Below are positions 1 to 7,543 of a stretch of 15,274 bases of DNA, piece after piece. Where the stretch lies: assembly GCA_013139345.1 (NCBI GenBank), contig WTAY01000115.1:1-15274 (forward strand), in the 5' to 3' direction. The notes beneath the pieces were generated by a model that saw only the letters and a list, made by a program, of their open reading frames with translations, was not told the DNA's origin and searched no databases. Origin of the DNA: Methylophaga sp. Lineage in GTDB: Bacteria > Pseudomonadota > Gammaproteobacteria > Nitrosococcales > Methylophagaceae. A program made the position numbers and the translations under genes. Position 1 is the stretch's first letter. The number at the start of each line of letters is the position of its first letter.

Positions 1-516
1 GCTATAAACAACCTTGCCAGCGGCGGCTGAAACAACTTGTTGTCCTGACTTTCCTGCGATATTAATACCTTTTCGTCCCGCAGCACTTTTAGAGTAGGTT
101 GAAATAATTTTACCTTTTGTGGGCCAGCGCCATGCTACAGATGTATTTACCGGTCTCGTTGATGACGTTGTTTTTTTAACCACTTTTTTGTTGGTTACTT
201 TCTTACTTGCCGTTGTTTTCTTGGTATAACTTTTTCGTGTCGTTTTACTTGGTTTAAATCGTAATTTTTGTCCAATATAAATCTTATAAGGCGAACGAAT
301 ATTATTCATTTTGGCAAGCGTCTTATAATTTATGCCATACCGCCAGCTAATTGAATAAAGTGTGTCGCCCTTTTTTACTTTATGAAAAGAAGGGGCTTTA
401 ATCTGTGTGACTTTCGCTTTATTTGACTGGCTATGTTTTCCTATAGGCGCTACAGCATGCCCACCACCACAGGCAGTTAACAGTACTATTAGAAATACGA
501 GTAGGAATCTCATCAT
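1..516 (-). CDS. nlpD: NlpD-like lipoprotein, LysM + M23 domain, 3' end outside window
   Basis: Murein hydrolase activator of the NlpD/EnvC group: an outer-membrane lipoprotein that activates amidases (AmiC in E. coli) during septum splitting. The open frame reads from an ATG at 516, directly after the yqaA stop codon, to the window edge, giving 172 residues. A second ATG at 513 is also possible and sits further from the weak GAG Shine-Dalgarno. The N-terminus is a short hydrophobic signal with a lipobox LTAC, putting the lipidated Cys at residue 16. A LysM peptidoglycan-binding domain follows at about residues 44-88 (HKVKKGDTLYSIS..., then IGQKLRF). Next comes a Lys/Thr/Ser-rich linker, then the start of a peptidase M23 (LytM) domain from about residue 132 (WRWPTKGKI). 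The zinc-ligand region, degenerate in true NlpD, lies beyond the edge, so whether the domain is catalytic cannot be judged. Gene order surE-pcm-yqaA-nlpD supports the name. Confidence 0.9.
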   Translation of the reverse strand, partial: MMRFLLVFLIVLLTACGGGHAVAPIGKHSQSNKAKVTQIKAPSFHKVKKGDTLYSISWRYGINYKTLAKMNNIRSPYKIYIGQKLRFKPSKTTRKSYTKKTTASKKVTNKKVVKKTTSSTRPVNTSVAWRWPTKGKIISTYSKSAAGRKGINIAGKSGQQVVSAAAGKVVYS

Positions 517-1092
517 CTATCTCAGAAAAAAATATCCTACAACAGCTACGATAACAGTGGCCCAACCAATACGATCAACCCATGTCCGTAACTTAGATTC
601 TAAGCGTTCACCGCCCCAACGCATAAGTCCAGCAACTAAAAAGAAACGCATCCCTCGACCAATTGATGAACCAATCACAAAGGGAATCAAAGCCATACCT
701 AACGCACCTGATGCAATGGTAAATATTTTATACGGAATAGGCGTAAAACCAGCGAGGAAAATAGCCCAAAATCCCCATTGCTGGAACCATGTTTCAGCAG
801 TGTAATAGGCATGCATATAATTCAATGAATGTAGCCAAGGTTCAATAAACTGAAATGCATAGGCTCCAATTAAATAGCCCAATAAACCGCCTAATACGGA
901 TGTAACGGTTGTTAACCCTGCATAAAACCATGCTTTATTGGGGTTAGCTAAAGACATCGGAGCCAACATAACATCAGGGGGAATTAAAAAGCAGGATGAC
1001 TCTGTGAAGCTTACTATCGCCAACCAATATGTTGCATATTGATGACGAGACCATTGCATCACACGTTCATATAATGCAGAAAACAATCTCAC
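517..1092 (-). CDS. YqaA-family (DedA/SNARE-associated) inner-membrane protein
   Basis: A 191-residue integral membrane protein of the YqaA branch of the DedA/VTT superfamily. Other DedA members are implicated in lipid scrambling or undecaprenyl-phosphate transport and in proton-motive-force maintenance; the exact role of the YqaA branch is not established. Hydrophobic stretches lie near residues 20-40, 55-85, 105-140 and 175-190. The family signature region GFTPIPYKIFTIASGA (about 115-130) and a conserved Glu in the first hydrophobic segment (E31) are present, followed by GSSIGRGMRF. The start is a GTG at 1092 that shares one base with the pcm stop (TAGTG), so translation is probably coupled. 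The N-terminus MRLFSALYERV agrees with the usual start of this family. Its position between pcm and nlpD is common in several gammaproteobacteria. Confidence 0.9.
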   Translation of the reverse strand: MRLFSALYERVMQWSRHQYATYWLAIVSFTESSCFLIPPDVMLAPMSLANPNKAWFYAGLTTVTSVLGGLLGYLIGAYAFQFIEPWLHSLNYMHAYYTAETWFQQWGFWAIFLAGFTPIPYKIFTIASGALGMALIPFVIGSSIGRGMRFFLVAGLMRWGGERLESKLRTWVDRIGWATVIVAVVGYFFLR

Positions 1093-1751
1093 TATATTTG
1101 ACCAGATAATAGCGGGACAAAACTCACTGCATCTAATTCTGTTTCTTCAAAGGTATTACCATTACGATCGATTACACGTAATGACTGCCCCACACTCCCA
1201 CCGACAGGAATAACAAGACGTCCACCGGGCGCTAACTGTCTCAATAATTCATGAGGCACTTCTTCTGGGGCACAAGTAACGATGATGCCATCATAGGGTG
1301 CATTATCATCCCAGCCCCAACTACCATCACTGTGTTTTAACTTGATGTTATTAAGCTTTAACTGATAGAAACGTTCACGCGCTTGGTTTTGCAGTGGTGA
1401 TATACGTTCAACACTATATACACGTTCGACTAATCGAGATAATACGGCAGTCTGATAACCTGAGCCGGTGCCCACCTCTAATACTTTATTTTTAGGCAAG
1501 CCTTGCAACAAAATCTCAGTCATTTTTGCAACAATAAAGGGTTGAGAGATCGTTTGACCATGCCCAATCGGTAATGCCGTATCTTCATAAGCACGCGATG
1601 CTAAGGCTTCATCCATAAATAAATGACGTGGTAAATCCTTCATTACTGACAAAACATCTGCACTCTCAATGCCTTGCTCTTTCAGACGCATGATCAACCT
1701 GTCACGCGTTCGTTGTGATGTCATCCCAATACCACGTTGGTTAGGTGTCAC
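1092..1751 (-). CDS. pcm: Protein-L-isoaspartate O-methyltransferase
   Basis: Repairs aged proteins by transferring a methyl group from S-adenosylmethionine to the side-chain carboxyl of L-isoaspartyl residues, in the cytoplasm. With the start chosen here it is 219 residues, normal for bacterial PCMT. The substrate loop LPIGHGQTISQP (about 60-71) and the SAM-binding motif I VLEVGTGSGYQTAV (about 90-103) are intact, as is the later APGGRLVIPVG strand. The frame is open back to a TTG at 1772 (226 residues). I prefer the GTG at 1751 because AAGGAG lies about 7 bases upstream of it and because it gives a GTGA overlap with the surE stop, the usual coupled arrangement. The longer start would place that ribosome-binding site inside the gene. 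Confidence 0.95.
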   Translation of the reverse strand: MTPNQRGIGMTSQRTRDRLIMRLKEQGIESADVLSVMKDLPRHLFMDEALASRAYEDTALPIGHGQTISQPFIVAKMTEILLQGLPKNKVLEVGTGSGYQTAVLSRLVERVYSVERISPLQNQARERFYQLKLNNIKLKHSDGSWGWDDNAPYDGIIVTCAPEEVPHELLRQLAPGGRLVIPVGGSVGQSLRVIDRNGNTFEETELDAVSFVPLLSGQI

Positions 1752-2500
1752 TTCACAACTCCTTGTAACCAATTTGCCACACCATCAATAGCATCATAAT
1801 GAGTTAAATCAATTTGTAATGGCGTGACTGATACCGCTCCTCGGCGAATTGCATCAAAGTCAGTCCCTGGGCCAGCATCTTCTTCTTCACCAGCTGGGCC
1901 AACCCAATACATAGCTCGCCCTCTAGGATCAAGCTCTTTTATTACAGGTTCAGCCTTATGACGTCGTCCTAAACGTGTACTTTCAAATCCAGTAATTTCA
2001 TCAATCGGTAAATCAGGTACATTGATATTTAAGATAGTGTCAGCAGGTAATGATGATTCGAGTAATTGTTTAATTAATTTCTTCGCCGCCCAAGCCGCTG
2101 TTTCATAATGTGTAGCGGTATGACCATTAAGTGAAATTGCGACGGCAGGTAAACCTAAAAACCGCCCTTCTATTGCTGCCGCAACCGTGCCTGAATACAA
2201 AACATCATCACCCAAGTTTGCACCGGCATTAATCCCCGCAACAACCATATCAGGCTCATCATCTAATAAACCAGTGATTGCTAAATGTACACAATCAGTT
2301 GGGGTTCCTTCAACACGATAGGTACCATTATCTAGTTTATTAACACGTAAGGGGTTTTCCAAGGTTAAAGAGTTGCTTGCACCACTACGGTTTCGATCTG
2401 GAGCGACAACCGTAATATCACCAAGACTCGACATGGCTTCAGCTAAGGCTTTAATGCCTTCAGCCATATAGCCATCATCATTACTGATCAAGATTTTCAT
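1748..2500 (-). CDS. surE: 5'/3'-nucleotidase SurE
   Basis: Metal-dependent phosphatase acting on nucleoside 5'- and 3'-monophosphates and short polyphosphates in the cytoplasm, linked to stationary-phase survival. The 250-residue length is typical. The N-terminal metal-binding aspartates D8 and D9 in MKILISNDDG are present, as are the serine of DRNRSG (S39) and the asparagines of GINAGANLGDDVLYSGT (N91/N95 region), which complete the active site in the family. The ATG at 2500 is preceded only by a weak Shine-Dalgarno (GAGTTATTTG region). It is the first gene of the surE-pcm-yqaA-nlpD group and overlaps pcm by four bases. No truD lies upstream; instead there is a MITE-like element and the end of the formate dehydrogenase operon. 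Confidence 0.97.
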   Translation of the reverse strand: MKILISNDDGYMAEGIKALAEAMSSLGDITVVAPDRNRSGASNSLTLENPLRVNKLDNGTYRVEGTPTDCVHLAITGLLDDEPDMVVAGINAGANLGDDVLYSGTVAAAIEGRFLGLPAVAISLNGHTATHYETAAWAAKKLIKQLLESSLPADTILNINVPDLPIDEITGFESTRLGRRHKAEPVIKELDPRGRAMYWVGPAGEEEDAGPGTDFDAIRRGAVSVTPLQIDLTHYDAIDGVANWLQGVVK

Positions 2501-2576
2501 TATTTACAAATAACTCTATAAAAATAGGTCTAAAAATGGGCTATATACTAGCAGGAATACGGCATGAAGACCTAAG
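2501..2576 (-). other. surE upstream region (promoter expected, none convincing)
   Basis: This 76-base AT-rich stretch separates the surE start from the left end of the MITE-like element, so the surE group's promoter is expected here or inside the element. On the minus strand a TATATA-like -10 appears near 2542-2547, but no good -35 lies at the proper distance. I do not call a promoter. Confidence 0.3.
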
Positions 2577-2808
2577 TAACCTGAATTCTGGATAAGCATA
2601 GCCATCCAGCACCTTTATTTTAGCGGCTCTCCGCGTTATATTTACTTCCAATAGCTCGCTATTACTGCGTAAATCTGCCTTGATATCCACCAAAATAAAG
2701 GTACTGGTCATTTGATTTACGGTTATTTTATCTATTTCGAACTTAGACTGTTTTCAAGGCATTGTAAATTATACAATTGCTGACTATTCTTATCCAGAAC
2801 TCAGGTTA
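2577..2808. mobile_element. MITE-like element with 28-bp terminal inverted repeats
   Basis: The ends are inverted copies of one another: 2577-2604 (begins TAACCTGAATTCTGGATAAG) and the reverse complement of 2781-2808 (begins TAACCTGAGTTCTGGATAAG) match at 25 of 28 positions. A direct repeat TAAGTA lies at 2573-2578 and 2807-2812, overlapping the first and last bases. Depending on where the ends are drawn this leaves a 4-6 bp target-site duplication (AAGT at least). The interior has no open frame of note and no transposase fragment I can recognise. Size, terminal repeats and flanking repeats fit a non-autonomous miniature inverted-repeat element mobilised by a transposase elsewhere. I cannot name the family from the ends. 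It fills most of the space between the fdh terminator and surE. Confidence 0.65.
2606..2707. repeat. Nested imperfect palindrome inside the MITE-like element
   Basis: A second inverted repeat sits inside the larger element: CCAGCACCTTTATTTT at 2606-2621 faces AAAATAAAGGTACTGG at 2692-2707 (15 of 16 matching). Its centre, near 2656.5, is also the centre of a smaller hairpin, AATAGC-TC-GCTATT at 2650-2663, flanked by TTTAC/GTAAA at 2641-2645 and 2669-2673. A separate GCGG-CTCT-CCGC hairpin lies at 2623-2634. The larger element is centred near 2692.5, so the two palindromes are not concentric. This suggests either an element within an element or an asymmetric foldback element. Confidence 0.6.
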
Positions 2809-2826
2809 AGTAGTTTGACTAGCCAT

Positions 2827-2858
2827 AAAAAAGGGTCTCATTACTGAGACCCTTTTAT
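2827..2858 (-). terminator. Rho-independent terminator of the NAD-FDH operon
   Basis: The stem AAGGGTCTCA (2831-2840) pairs perfectly with TGAGACCCTT (2845-2854) around a TTAC loop, and flanking A/T bases extend it. Read on the minus strand, the hairpin is followed by a run of T residues (complement of 2827-2832). It lies 24 bases after the alpha-subunit stop codon, so it ends the two-gene fdh operon and shields surE from read-through. Confidence 0.9.
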
Positions 2859-2882
2859 TACTACTTTGATAATGAACTTAAT

Positions 2883-5654
2883 TTACATCAACTTATTATC
2901 AGATTGACCACCACCATAACTGTGGAATTGCATTTGTTCTCCACCAGGCGTTACTTTAACAGCACAATACTTAAACTCAGGTATCTTCGCTGAAGGATCA
3001 AGCGCTGCATTAGATAATTTATTAACTGCTGCTTCGTAGTAACAAAATGCCATAAATACGGCACCTGTTGGCACTGCTTCATCAGCACGAGCAATCATAG
3101 AAATCTCACCACGGCGTGTAGACAAGGTAATCATCTGACCCGGCTCAACACCCATTTCATCTAAACTAATTGGGTTAATCGTTGCTACCGCTTCTGGCTC
3201 TAATGCATCTAATACATTAGAACGGCGTGTCATAGAACCTGTATGCCAATGCTCAAGCATTCGACCAGTAATCAAGACAAAAGGATACTCGGCATCAGGA
3301 CGTTCTGCCGGTGGCACAATATCAGCAGGGACAAATTTACCTAAGCCATTATCGCGTTCAAATGTCTCCGTGAAGATAACATCTTCACCCGGGTCACCTT
3401 CTTTCAAACATGGATACACAATAGAACCTTCGTTCTCTAAACGTTCCCATGTCATACCTGCCATTGTAGGTACGGCCTTACGAACTTCTTCAAATACTTC
3501 AGCAGAATCTTTATAGTTCCAATCTAAACCTAAACGACGTGCCATTTCTTGGATAATCCATAAATCTTGGCGAGCATCACCCGGAGGTGGAACTGCCTGA
3601 CGACCTATTTGAACTAATCTATCTGTATTGGTGAATGTCGCTGTTTTCTCAGAATAAGCAGAAGCCGGCAATACAACATCTGCTAAATAAGCCGTTTCCG
3701 TTAAGAAGATATCTTGTACAACCATATGTTCCAATTCAGACATAGACTGACGAGCATGGTTTGCATCAGGATCTGACATTGCAGGGTTTTCACCTTGCAC
3801 ATACAATCCCGTTAAATCACCGGCATGAATAGCATGCATGATTTCAACAACCGTCAACCCCGGATTGCTATCTAATTCACAGCCCCATAGCTCTTCAAAA
3901 TAAGCATGTGCCTTTTCATCATCAACAGGTTGATAATCAGGGAACACCATTGGGATAAGTCCCATATCTGATGCACCCTGCACGTTATTTTGACCACGTA
4001 ATGGGTGTAACCCTGTACCTGGACGACCAATCTGACCCGTCATTAATGCAAGAGAAATCAAGCAACGTGCATTATCAGTACCATGAACATGTTGTGATAC
4101 GCCCATGCCCCATAAAATCATTGAACCTTGGGATGTTGCATACAGGCGAGCCACTTGTTTCAAGGTATCAGCAGGTACACCACAAATAGTTTCCATCATT
4201 TCAGGCGTATACGATTTTAAATGTTCTTTCATTGCGTCAAAGCCTTCTGTACGTTCGGCAATGAATGAAGGATCAATTAAATCTTCTTCAATAATCGTAT
4301 GCATAATCGCATTCAACATAGGTACATCAGTACCCGGCTTAAATGCCACATGATGAGTAGCTTGGCGAGATAAGTCTGTTGAACGTGGATCCATCAGAAT
4401 TAATTTTGTACCACGACGCATGGCATTTTTCATCCATGTCGCACCCACTGGATGATTGACCGTAGGGTTCGAACCGATGATGACAATCACTTCTGCTTTA
4501 TCAACATCTGACACTGGGTTTGATACCGCACCAGAACCTAAACATTCAAGCAATGCCACCACTGAAGATGCATGACAAAGTCGTGTACAGTGATCAACAT
4601 TATTAGTCTTAAAACCTGTACGAACGAGTTTCTGGAATAAATATGCTTCTTCGTTACTTCCTTTTGCACTACCAAAACCTGCTAGTGCATTAGGGCCTTG
4701 TTCATCACGAATTTTATTAAAACCATTGGCAGCGACATCAAGTGCTTCTTCCCATGTTGCTTCACGGAAGATCTTATCAACATCATTTGGGTCCATCGAG
4801 AACTCAGCTGATTTAGGTGCATCATCACGACGAATTAATGGTTTAGTTAAACGGTGCGGATGGTGAACATAATCAAACCCATAACGACCTTTAACACATA
4901 ATCGGCCTTTATTTGATGGTCCATCTCGACCTTCAACATAAATAATTTTGTCGTCTTTTACAGCATAGGTCATTTGACAACCAACACCACAGAAAGGACA
5001 ACCAGAATCAACTTTACGATCAGGTTCAACCAATGCTACATCATTGGCAGGTGTTAATGCGCCTGTTGGGCAGGCCTCAACACACTCACCACAGGCAACA
5101 CAGCTACTCTCGCCCATAGGATCATCAAGATCGAATACGATTTGAGTGTGAGTACCACGCATTGCCAAACCAATAACATCATTATTTTGTTCTTCACGAC
5201 ACGCTCGAACACAACGTGTACATTGAATACAGGCATCCATATTAACGGTAATACCAGGATGAGAACTATCTTCTTGAGGCTGATGGCGAGCATCAAACCG
5301 TGGCAAGCCAATATCTAATTTTGTCGCCCAGTAATCCAGCTCTGAATTTAAGGTATGGGGTTTTTCTGACACATCAGATTTTAATAATTCAACCACCATT
5401 TTTTGCGATTTAACGGCACGGTCACTGTTCGATTGAACGGTCATACCTTCCGTTGGTTGGCGACAACAAGAGGGCGCTAATACCCGCTCACCATCAATTT
5501 CAACCACACATGCACGACAGTTACCATCTGAACCTTGTCTATCTGAATAACAAAGGTGGGGAATATCAACATCATTTTGTTTAGCAACATCAAGTAATGT
5601 TTCACCATCTTGTGCAACAACTTCTTCGCCATTTAAAGTGAAATTAATAGCCAT
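2883..5654 (-). CDS. fdh1A: NAD-linked formate dehydrogenase, alpha (Mo/W catalytic) subunit
   Basis: Cytoplasmic catalytic subunit oxidising formate to CO2 at a bis-pyranopterin Mo or W centre and passing electrons to the partner diaphorase. Domains in order: plant-type [2Fe-2S] domain at about 1-80 (C35, C46, C49, C63); two ferredoxin-type [4Fe-4S] clusters (C142/C145/C148/C152 and C185/C188/C191/C195); the [4Fe-4S] of the molybdopterin domain (C219, C222, C226, C253) with the conserved Lys at 255; the catalytic Cys360-His361 in NNVDHCTRLCH; and a C-terminal dinucleotide-binding domain (TGRMLEHWHTGSMTRRS). The metal ligand is Cys, not Sec. At 923 residues it is shorter than many FdsA-type subunits: the region around 97-113 (KPHTLNSELDYW) lacks the His-Cys3 loop that holds an extra [4Fe-4S] in NuoG and FdsA. 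GGAGGTG precedes the ATG, which overlaps the beta stop by one base. Whether Mo or W is used cannot be told. Confidence 0.95.
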   Translation of the reverse strand: MAINFTLNGEEVVAQDGETLLDVAKQNDVDIPHLCYSDRQGSDGNCRACVVEIDGERVLAPSCCRQPTEGMTVQSNSDRAVKSQKMVVELLKSDVSEKPHTLNSELDYWATKLDIGLPRFDARHQPQEDSSHPGITVNMDACIQCTRCVRACREEQNNDVIGLAMRGTHTQIVFDLDDPMGESSCVACGECVEACPTGALTPANDVALVEPDRKVDSGCPFCGVGCQMTYAVKDDKIIYVEGRDGPSNKGRLCVKGRYGFDYVHHPHRLTKPLIRRDDAPKSAEFSMDPNDVDKIFREATWEEALDVAANGFNKIRDEQGPNALAGFGSAKGSNEEAYLFQKLVRTGFKTNNVDHCTRLCHASSVVALLECLGSGAVSNPVSDVDKAEVIVIIGSNPTVNHPVGATWMKNAMRRGTKLILMDPRSTDLSRQATHHVAFKPGTDVPMLNAIMHTIIEEDLIDPSFIAERTEGFDAMKEHLKSYTPEMMETICGVPADTLKQVARLYATSQGSMILWGMGVSQHVHGTDNARCLISLALMTGQIGRPGTGLHPLRGQNNVQGASDMGLIPMVFPDYQPVDDEKAHAYFEELWGCELDSNPGLTVVEIMHAIHAGDLTGLYVQGENPAMSDPDANHARQSMSELEHMVVQDIFLTETAYLADVVLPASAYSEKTATFTNTDRLVQIGRQAVPPPGDARQDLWIIQEMARRLGLDWNYKDSAEVFEEVRKAVPTMAGMTWERLENEGSIVYPCLKEGDPGEDVIFTETFERDNGLGKFVPADIVPPAERPDAEYPFVLITGRMLEHWHTGSMTRRSNVLDALEPEAVATINPISLDEMGVEPGQMITLSTRRGEISMIARADEAVPTGAVFMAFCYYEAAVNKLSNAALDPSAKIPEFKYCAVKVTPGGEQMQFHSYGGGQSDNKLM

Positions 5655-7366
5655 TATTTCACCTCCGCTTTTTGTAATTCTTCAGGGAAATACTTCATCA
5701 CACTACGAACAGGGTTGGGAGCCGCTTGGCCTAAACCACAAATTGAAGAATCAATCATGACATCAGAAAGTTCTTCCAATAAGTCTTCATCCCAATCTTC
5801 TTTTTCCATCAAAGTCACCGCTTTAGCAGTACCGACTCGGCATGGTGTACATTGACCACACGACTCTTCTTCAAAGAACTTCATCGCATTAACAGCAAGT
5901 TTACGAGCGCTATCTTGATCAGAAAACACAACAACAGCAGCTGACCCAATGAAACAGCCATATTCATTTAAAGTATCAAAATCTAAAGGAATATCACCCA
6001 TTGATGCTGGCAACATACCACCCGACGCACCACCAGGGAAGTAACCATAGAATTCATGACCTTCTTGCATTCCGCCACAATATTCTTCAATCAATTCTTT
6101 CATGGTAATTCCTGCATCAGCAAGATGAACACCTGGCTTATTCACTCGACCACTGACTGAGAATGAACGTAAACCTACTCGACCATTTCGACCATGATCG
6201 GTTAGGCAGCCAGGACCTTTTTCTAAAATATCTCGAACCCAATACAATGATTCCATATTGTGTTCCAACGTTGGTCGACCAAATAGTCCAACTTCAGCAA
6301 CAAAGGGTGGACGTAAACGTGGCATTCCTCGTTTACCTTCAATTGACTCAATCATTGCTGATTCTTCACCACAAATATAAGCACCGGCACCACGACGTAA
6401 ATGTATTTCAGGTAATTTTTCTACAGGTGGATTTGCTTTTAACTTGGCAATTTCTTGTTCAAGGCTTTGTCGAATAGCGGCATATTCATCACGCAAATAA
6501 ATATAGATATCATTAATGCCCACCGCCCAAGCAGCGATCAATGTGCCTTCTAAGAAACAATGTGGGTCACGATCTAAATAATATTTATCTTTAAATGTAC
6601 CGGGCTCACCTTCATCGATATTAACTGCCATCAATTTTGGTTCAGGCATGCCACGTACAATTCGCCATTTACGACCAGCAGGGAAACCCGCACCACCAAG
6701 ACCACGTAAACCTGAATCATCCATTGCATCCAGCACTTTATCAACGTTATAGGTACCGTTAACACACAGTTGGTATGTCTTATAGCCGTCTTTTTCTAAG
6801 TATGTGTCGTAATCAATTGGCTCAATAATTTCTGGCTCAATCGCATTATTCTCTACAGCGGCTTCAACCTTAGCAACATCTGCATCTTCAATAGGGTTCA
6901 TACCCACTACAGCAACAGGTGCTTTATCACAGCGTCCGATACAGGGGACTTTCTGAACTCGAACCTTATCGCCCATTCCTTCTTCTAATGAGCTAATTAA
7001 GTCTTGAGCACCTTTCATTTCGCAGGTTAATGATTCACAAACTCGAACGGTTAGTTCTGCCGGCGGTGTGTCACCTTCTTTAACCACATCAAAGTGATGA
7101 TAAAACGTCGCGACTTCATAAACTTCAGCTTTAGACAGCTTCATTTCACGAGCTAATGCCACTAAATGAGCAGCAGAGATATGTTTATAAGCATCTTGAA
7201 TTTTGTGCAGATGTTCAATCAATAAATCTTTTTGTCTCGACTCATCACCTAATAAAGCTTGAACTTCTTCCAAAGCCTTAGGATCAACTTGTCTACCTTT
7301 ACCAACGGCTCTTGGTAATTTCAGTTTATTACCCGATTTTCGAGCACTGATTTCCTGCTTGCTCAT
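5654..7366 (-). CDS. fdh1B: NAD-linked formate dehydrogenase, fused NuoE/NuoF-like beta subunit
   Basis: Diaphorase subunit passing electrons from the alpha subunit through FeS clusters and FMN to NAD+. The 570 residues are a fusion of two proteins that are separate in Fds enzymes and complex I. Residues about 25-175 form a NuoE-like thioredoxin fold with a [2Fe-2S] site (C110, C115, C142, C146). Residues about 195-560 form a NuoF-like part with the glycine-rich GLRGLGGAGFPAGRKW (219-234), NIDEGEPGTFKD (249-260), the GAGAYICGEESA flavin/NADH region (327-338) and a C-terminal [4Fe-4S] (C503, C506, C509, C543). The same fused layout and size are known for FDH1 of Methylobacterium. The gene starts the operon. 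Its ATG at 7366 follows a GAGAGAG stretch and a palindrome in the leader. No fdsC- or fdsD-like genes follow, so maturation factors must lie elsewhere. Confidence 0.95.
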   Translation of the reverse strand: MSKQEISARKSGNKLKLPRAVGKGRQVDPKALEEVQALLGDESRQKDLLIEHLHKIQDAYKHISAAHLVALAREMKLSKAEVYEVATFYHHFDVVKEGDTPPAELTVRVCESLTCEMKGAQDLISSLEEGMGDKVRVQKVPCIGRCDKAPVAVVGMNPIEDADVAKVEAAVENNAIEPEIIEPIDYDTYLEKDGYKTYQLCVNGTYNVDKVLDAMDDSGLRGLGGAGFPAGRKWRIVRGMPEPKLMAVNIDEGEPGTFKDKYYLDRDPHCFLEGTLIAAWAVGINDIYIYLRDEYAAIRQSLEQEIAKLKANPPVEKLPEIHLRRGAGAYICGEESAMIESIEGKRGMPRLRPPFVAEVGLFGRPTLEHNMESLYWVRDILEKGPGCLTDHGRNGRVGLRSFSVSGRVNKPGVHLADAGITMKELIEEYCGGMQEGHEFYGYFPGGASGGMLPASMGDIPLDFDTLNEYGCFIGSAAVVVFSDQDSARKLAVNAMKFFEEESCGQCTPCRVGTAKAVTLMEKEDWDEDLLEELSDVMIDSSICGLGQAAPNPVRSVMKYFPEELQKAEVK

Positions 7367-7395
7367 CTATAACTCTCTCTATTAGATGTTTATTT

Positions 7396-7412
7396 AGCAC
7401 CAAGTTGGTGCT
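7396..7412. promoter_or_regulatory. Perfect 17-bp dyad, NtrC-like operator
   Basis: AGCACCAAGTTGGTGCT is a perfect inverted repeat (8-bp arms around a central G) lying 30 bases upstream of the fdh1B start. It fits the GCACC-N5-GGTGC pattern known for NtrC sites such as those upstream of E. coli glnA. It lies between a possible promoter and the start codon, where a bound protein would more likely repress than activate. I see no good sigma-54 promoter (GG-N10-GC with flanks) nearby. That it is an operator is plausible; NtrC as the binder is inference. Confidence 0.5.
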
Positions 7413-7435
7413 CATGTTTTTTAGCTTAATAGACG

Positions 7436-7464
7436 AAAATATCATGCTTAGAACCAATTGTGAA
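7436..7464 (-). promoter_or_regulatory. Candidate sigma-70 promoter for the NAD-FDH operon
   Basis: On the minus strand TTCACA (7464-7459) and TATTTT (7441-7436) are separated by 17 bases. Transcription would begin near 7430, giving a leader of roughly 60 bases that carries the palindrome at 7396-7412. It lies downstream of the terminator at 7507-7543, as expected for a new transcription unit. The match to consensus is moderate and the DNA is AT-rich, so chance is not excluded. Confidence 0.35.
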
Positions 7465-7506
7465 GTCATGAAACGGCAAACATTTTTAAGTACAAAATAC
7501 AGATAT

Positions 7507-7543
7507 AAAAAGGCCATCAAATAGAGACTACTTAATGGCCATT
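7507..7543 (-). terminator. Rho-independent terminator ending the membrane FDH transcript
   Basis: Read on the minus strand, GGCCATTAAGTAG (7540-7528) pairs with CTATTTGATGGCC (7524-7512) around a TCT loop: 13 pairs, two of them G-U, followed by TTTTT (7511-7507). The G-U pairs and the T run work only on the minus strand, which fixes the orientation. It lies about 360 bases after the fdhC stop and just before the NAD-FDH promoter region, so it probably ends the fdhA-B-C transcript with a long 3' untranslated region. Confidence 0.75.

Noticed and set aside
407..805. Plus-strand open frame antisense to nlpD and yqaA
   Set aside because: Composition and sequence look like a shadow of the minus-strand genes, there is no ribosome-binding site, and both opposite genes are clear family members.
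2577..2808. Remnant transposase gene in the repeat element
   Set aside because: No frame of useful length or recognisable transposase motif lies between the terminal repeats; it can only be a non-autonomous element.
7367..7480. Sigma-54 promoter to go with the NtrC-like dyad
   Set aside because: No GG-N10-GC pair with reasonable flanks was found near the dyad on the minus strand. A weak sigma-70 promoter fits better.
7329..7520. Minus-strand 63-residue open frame overlapping the fdh1B start in another frame
   Set aside because: It runs across the candidate promoter, the dyad and the leader, overlaps the well-supported fdh1B start, and has no recognisable sequence.
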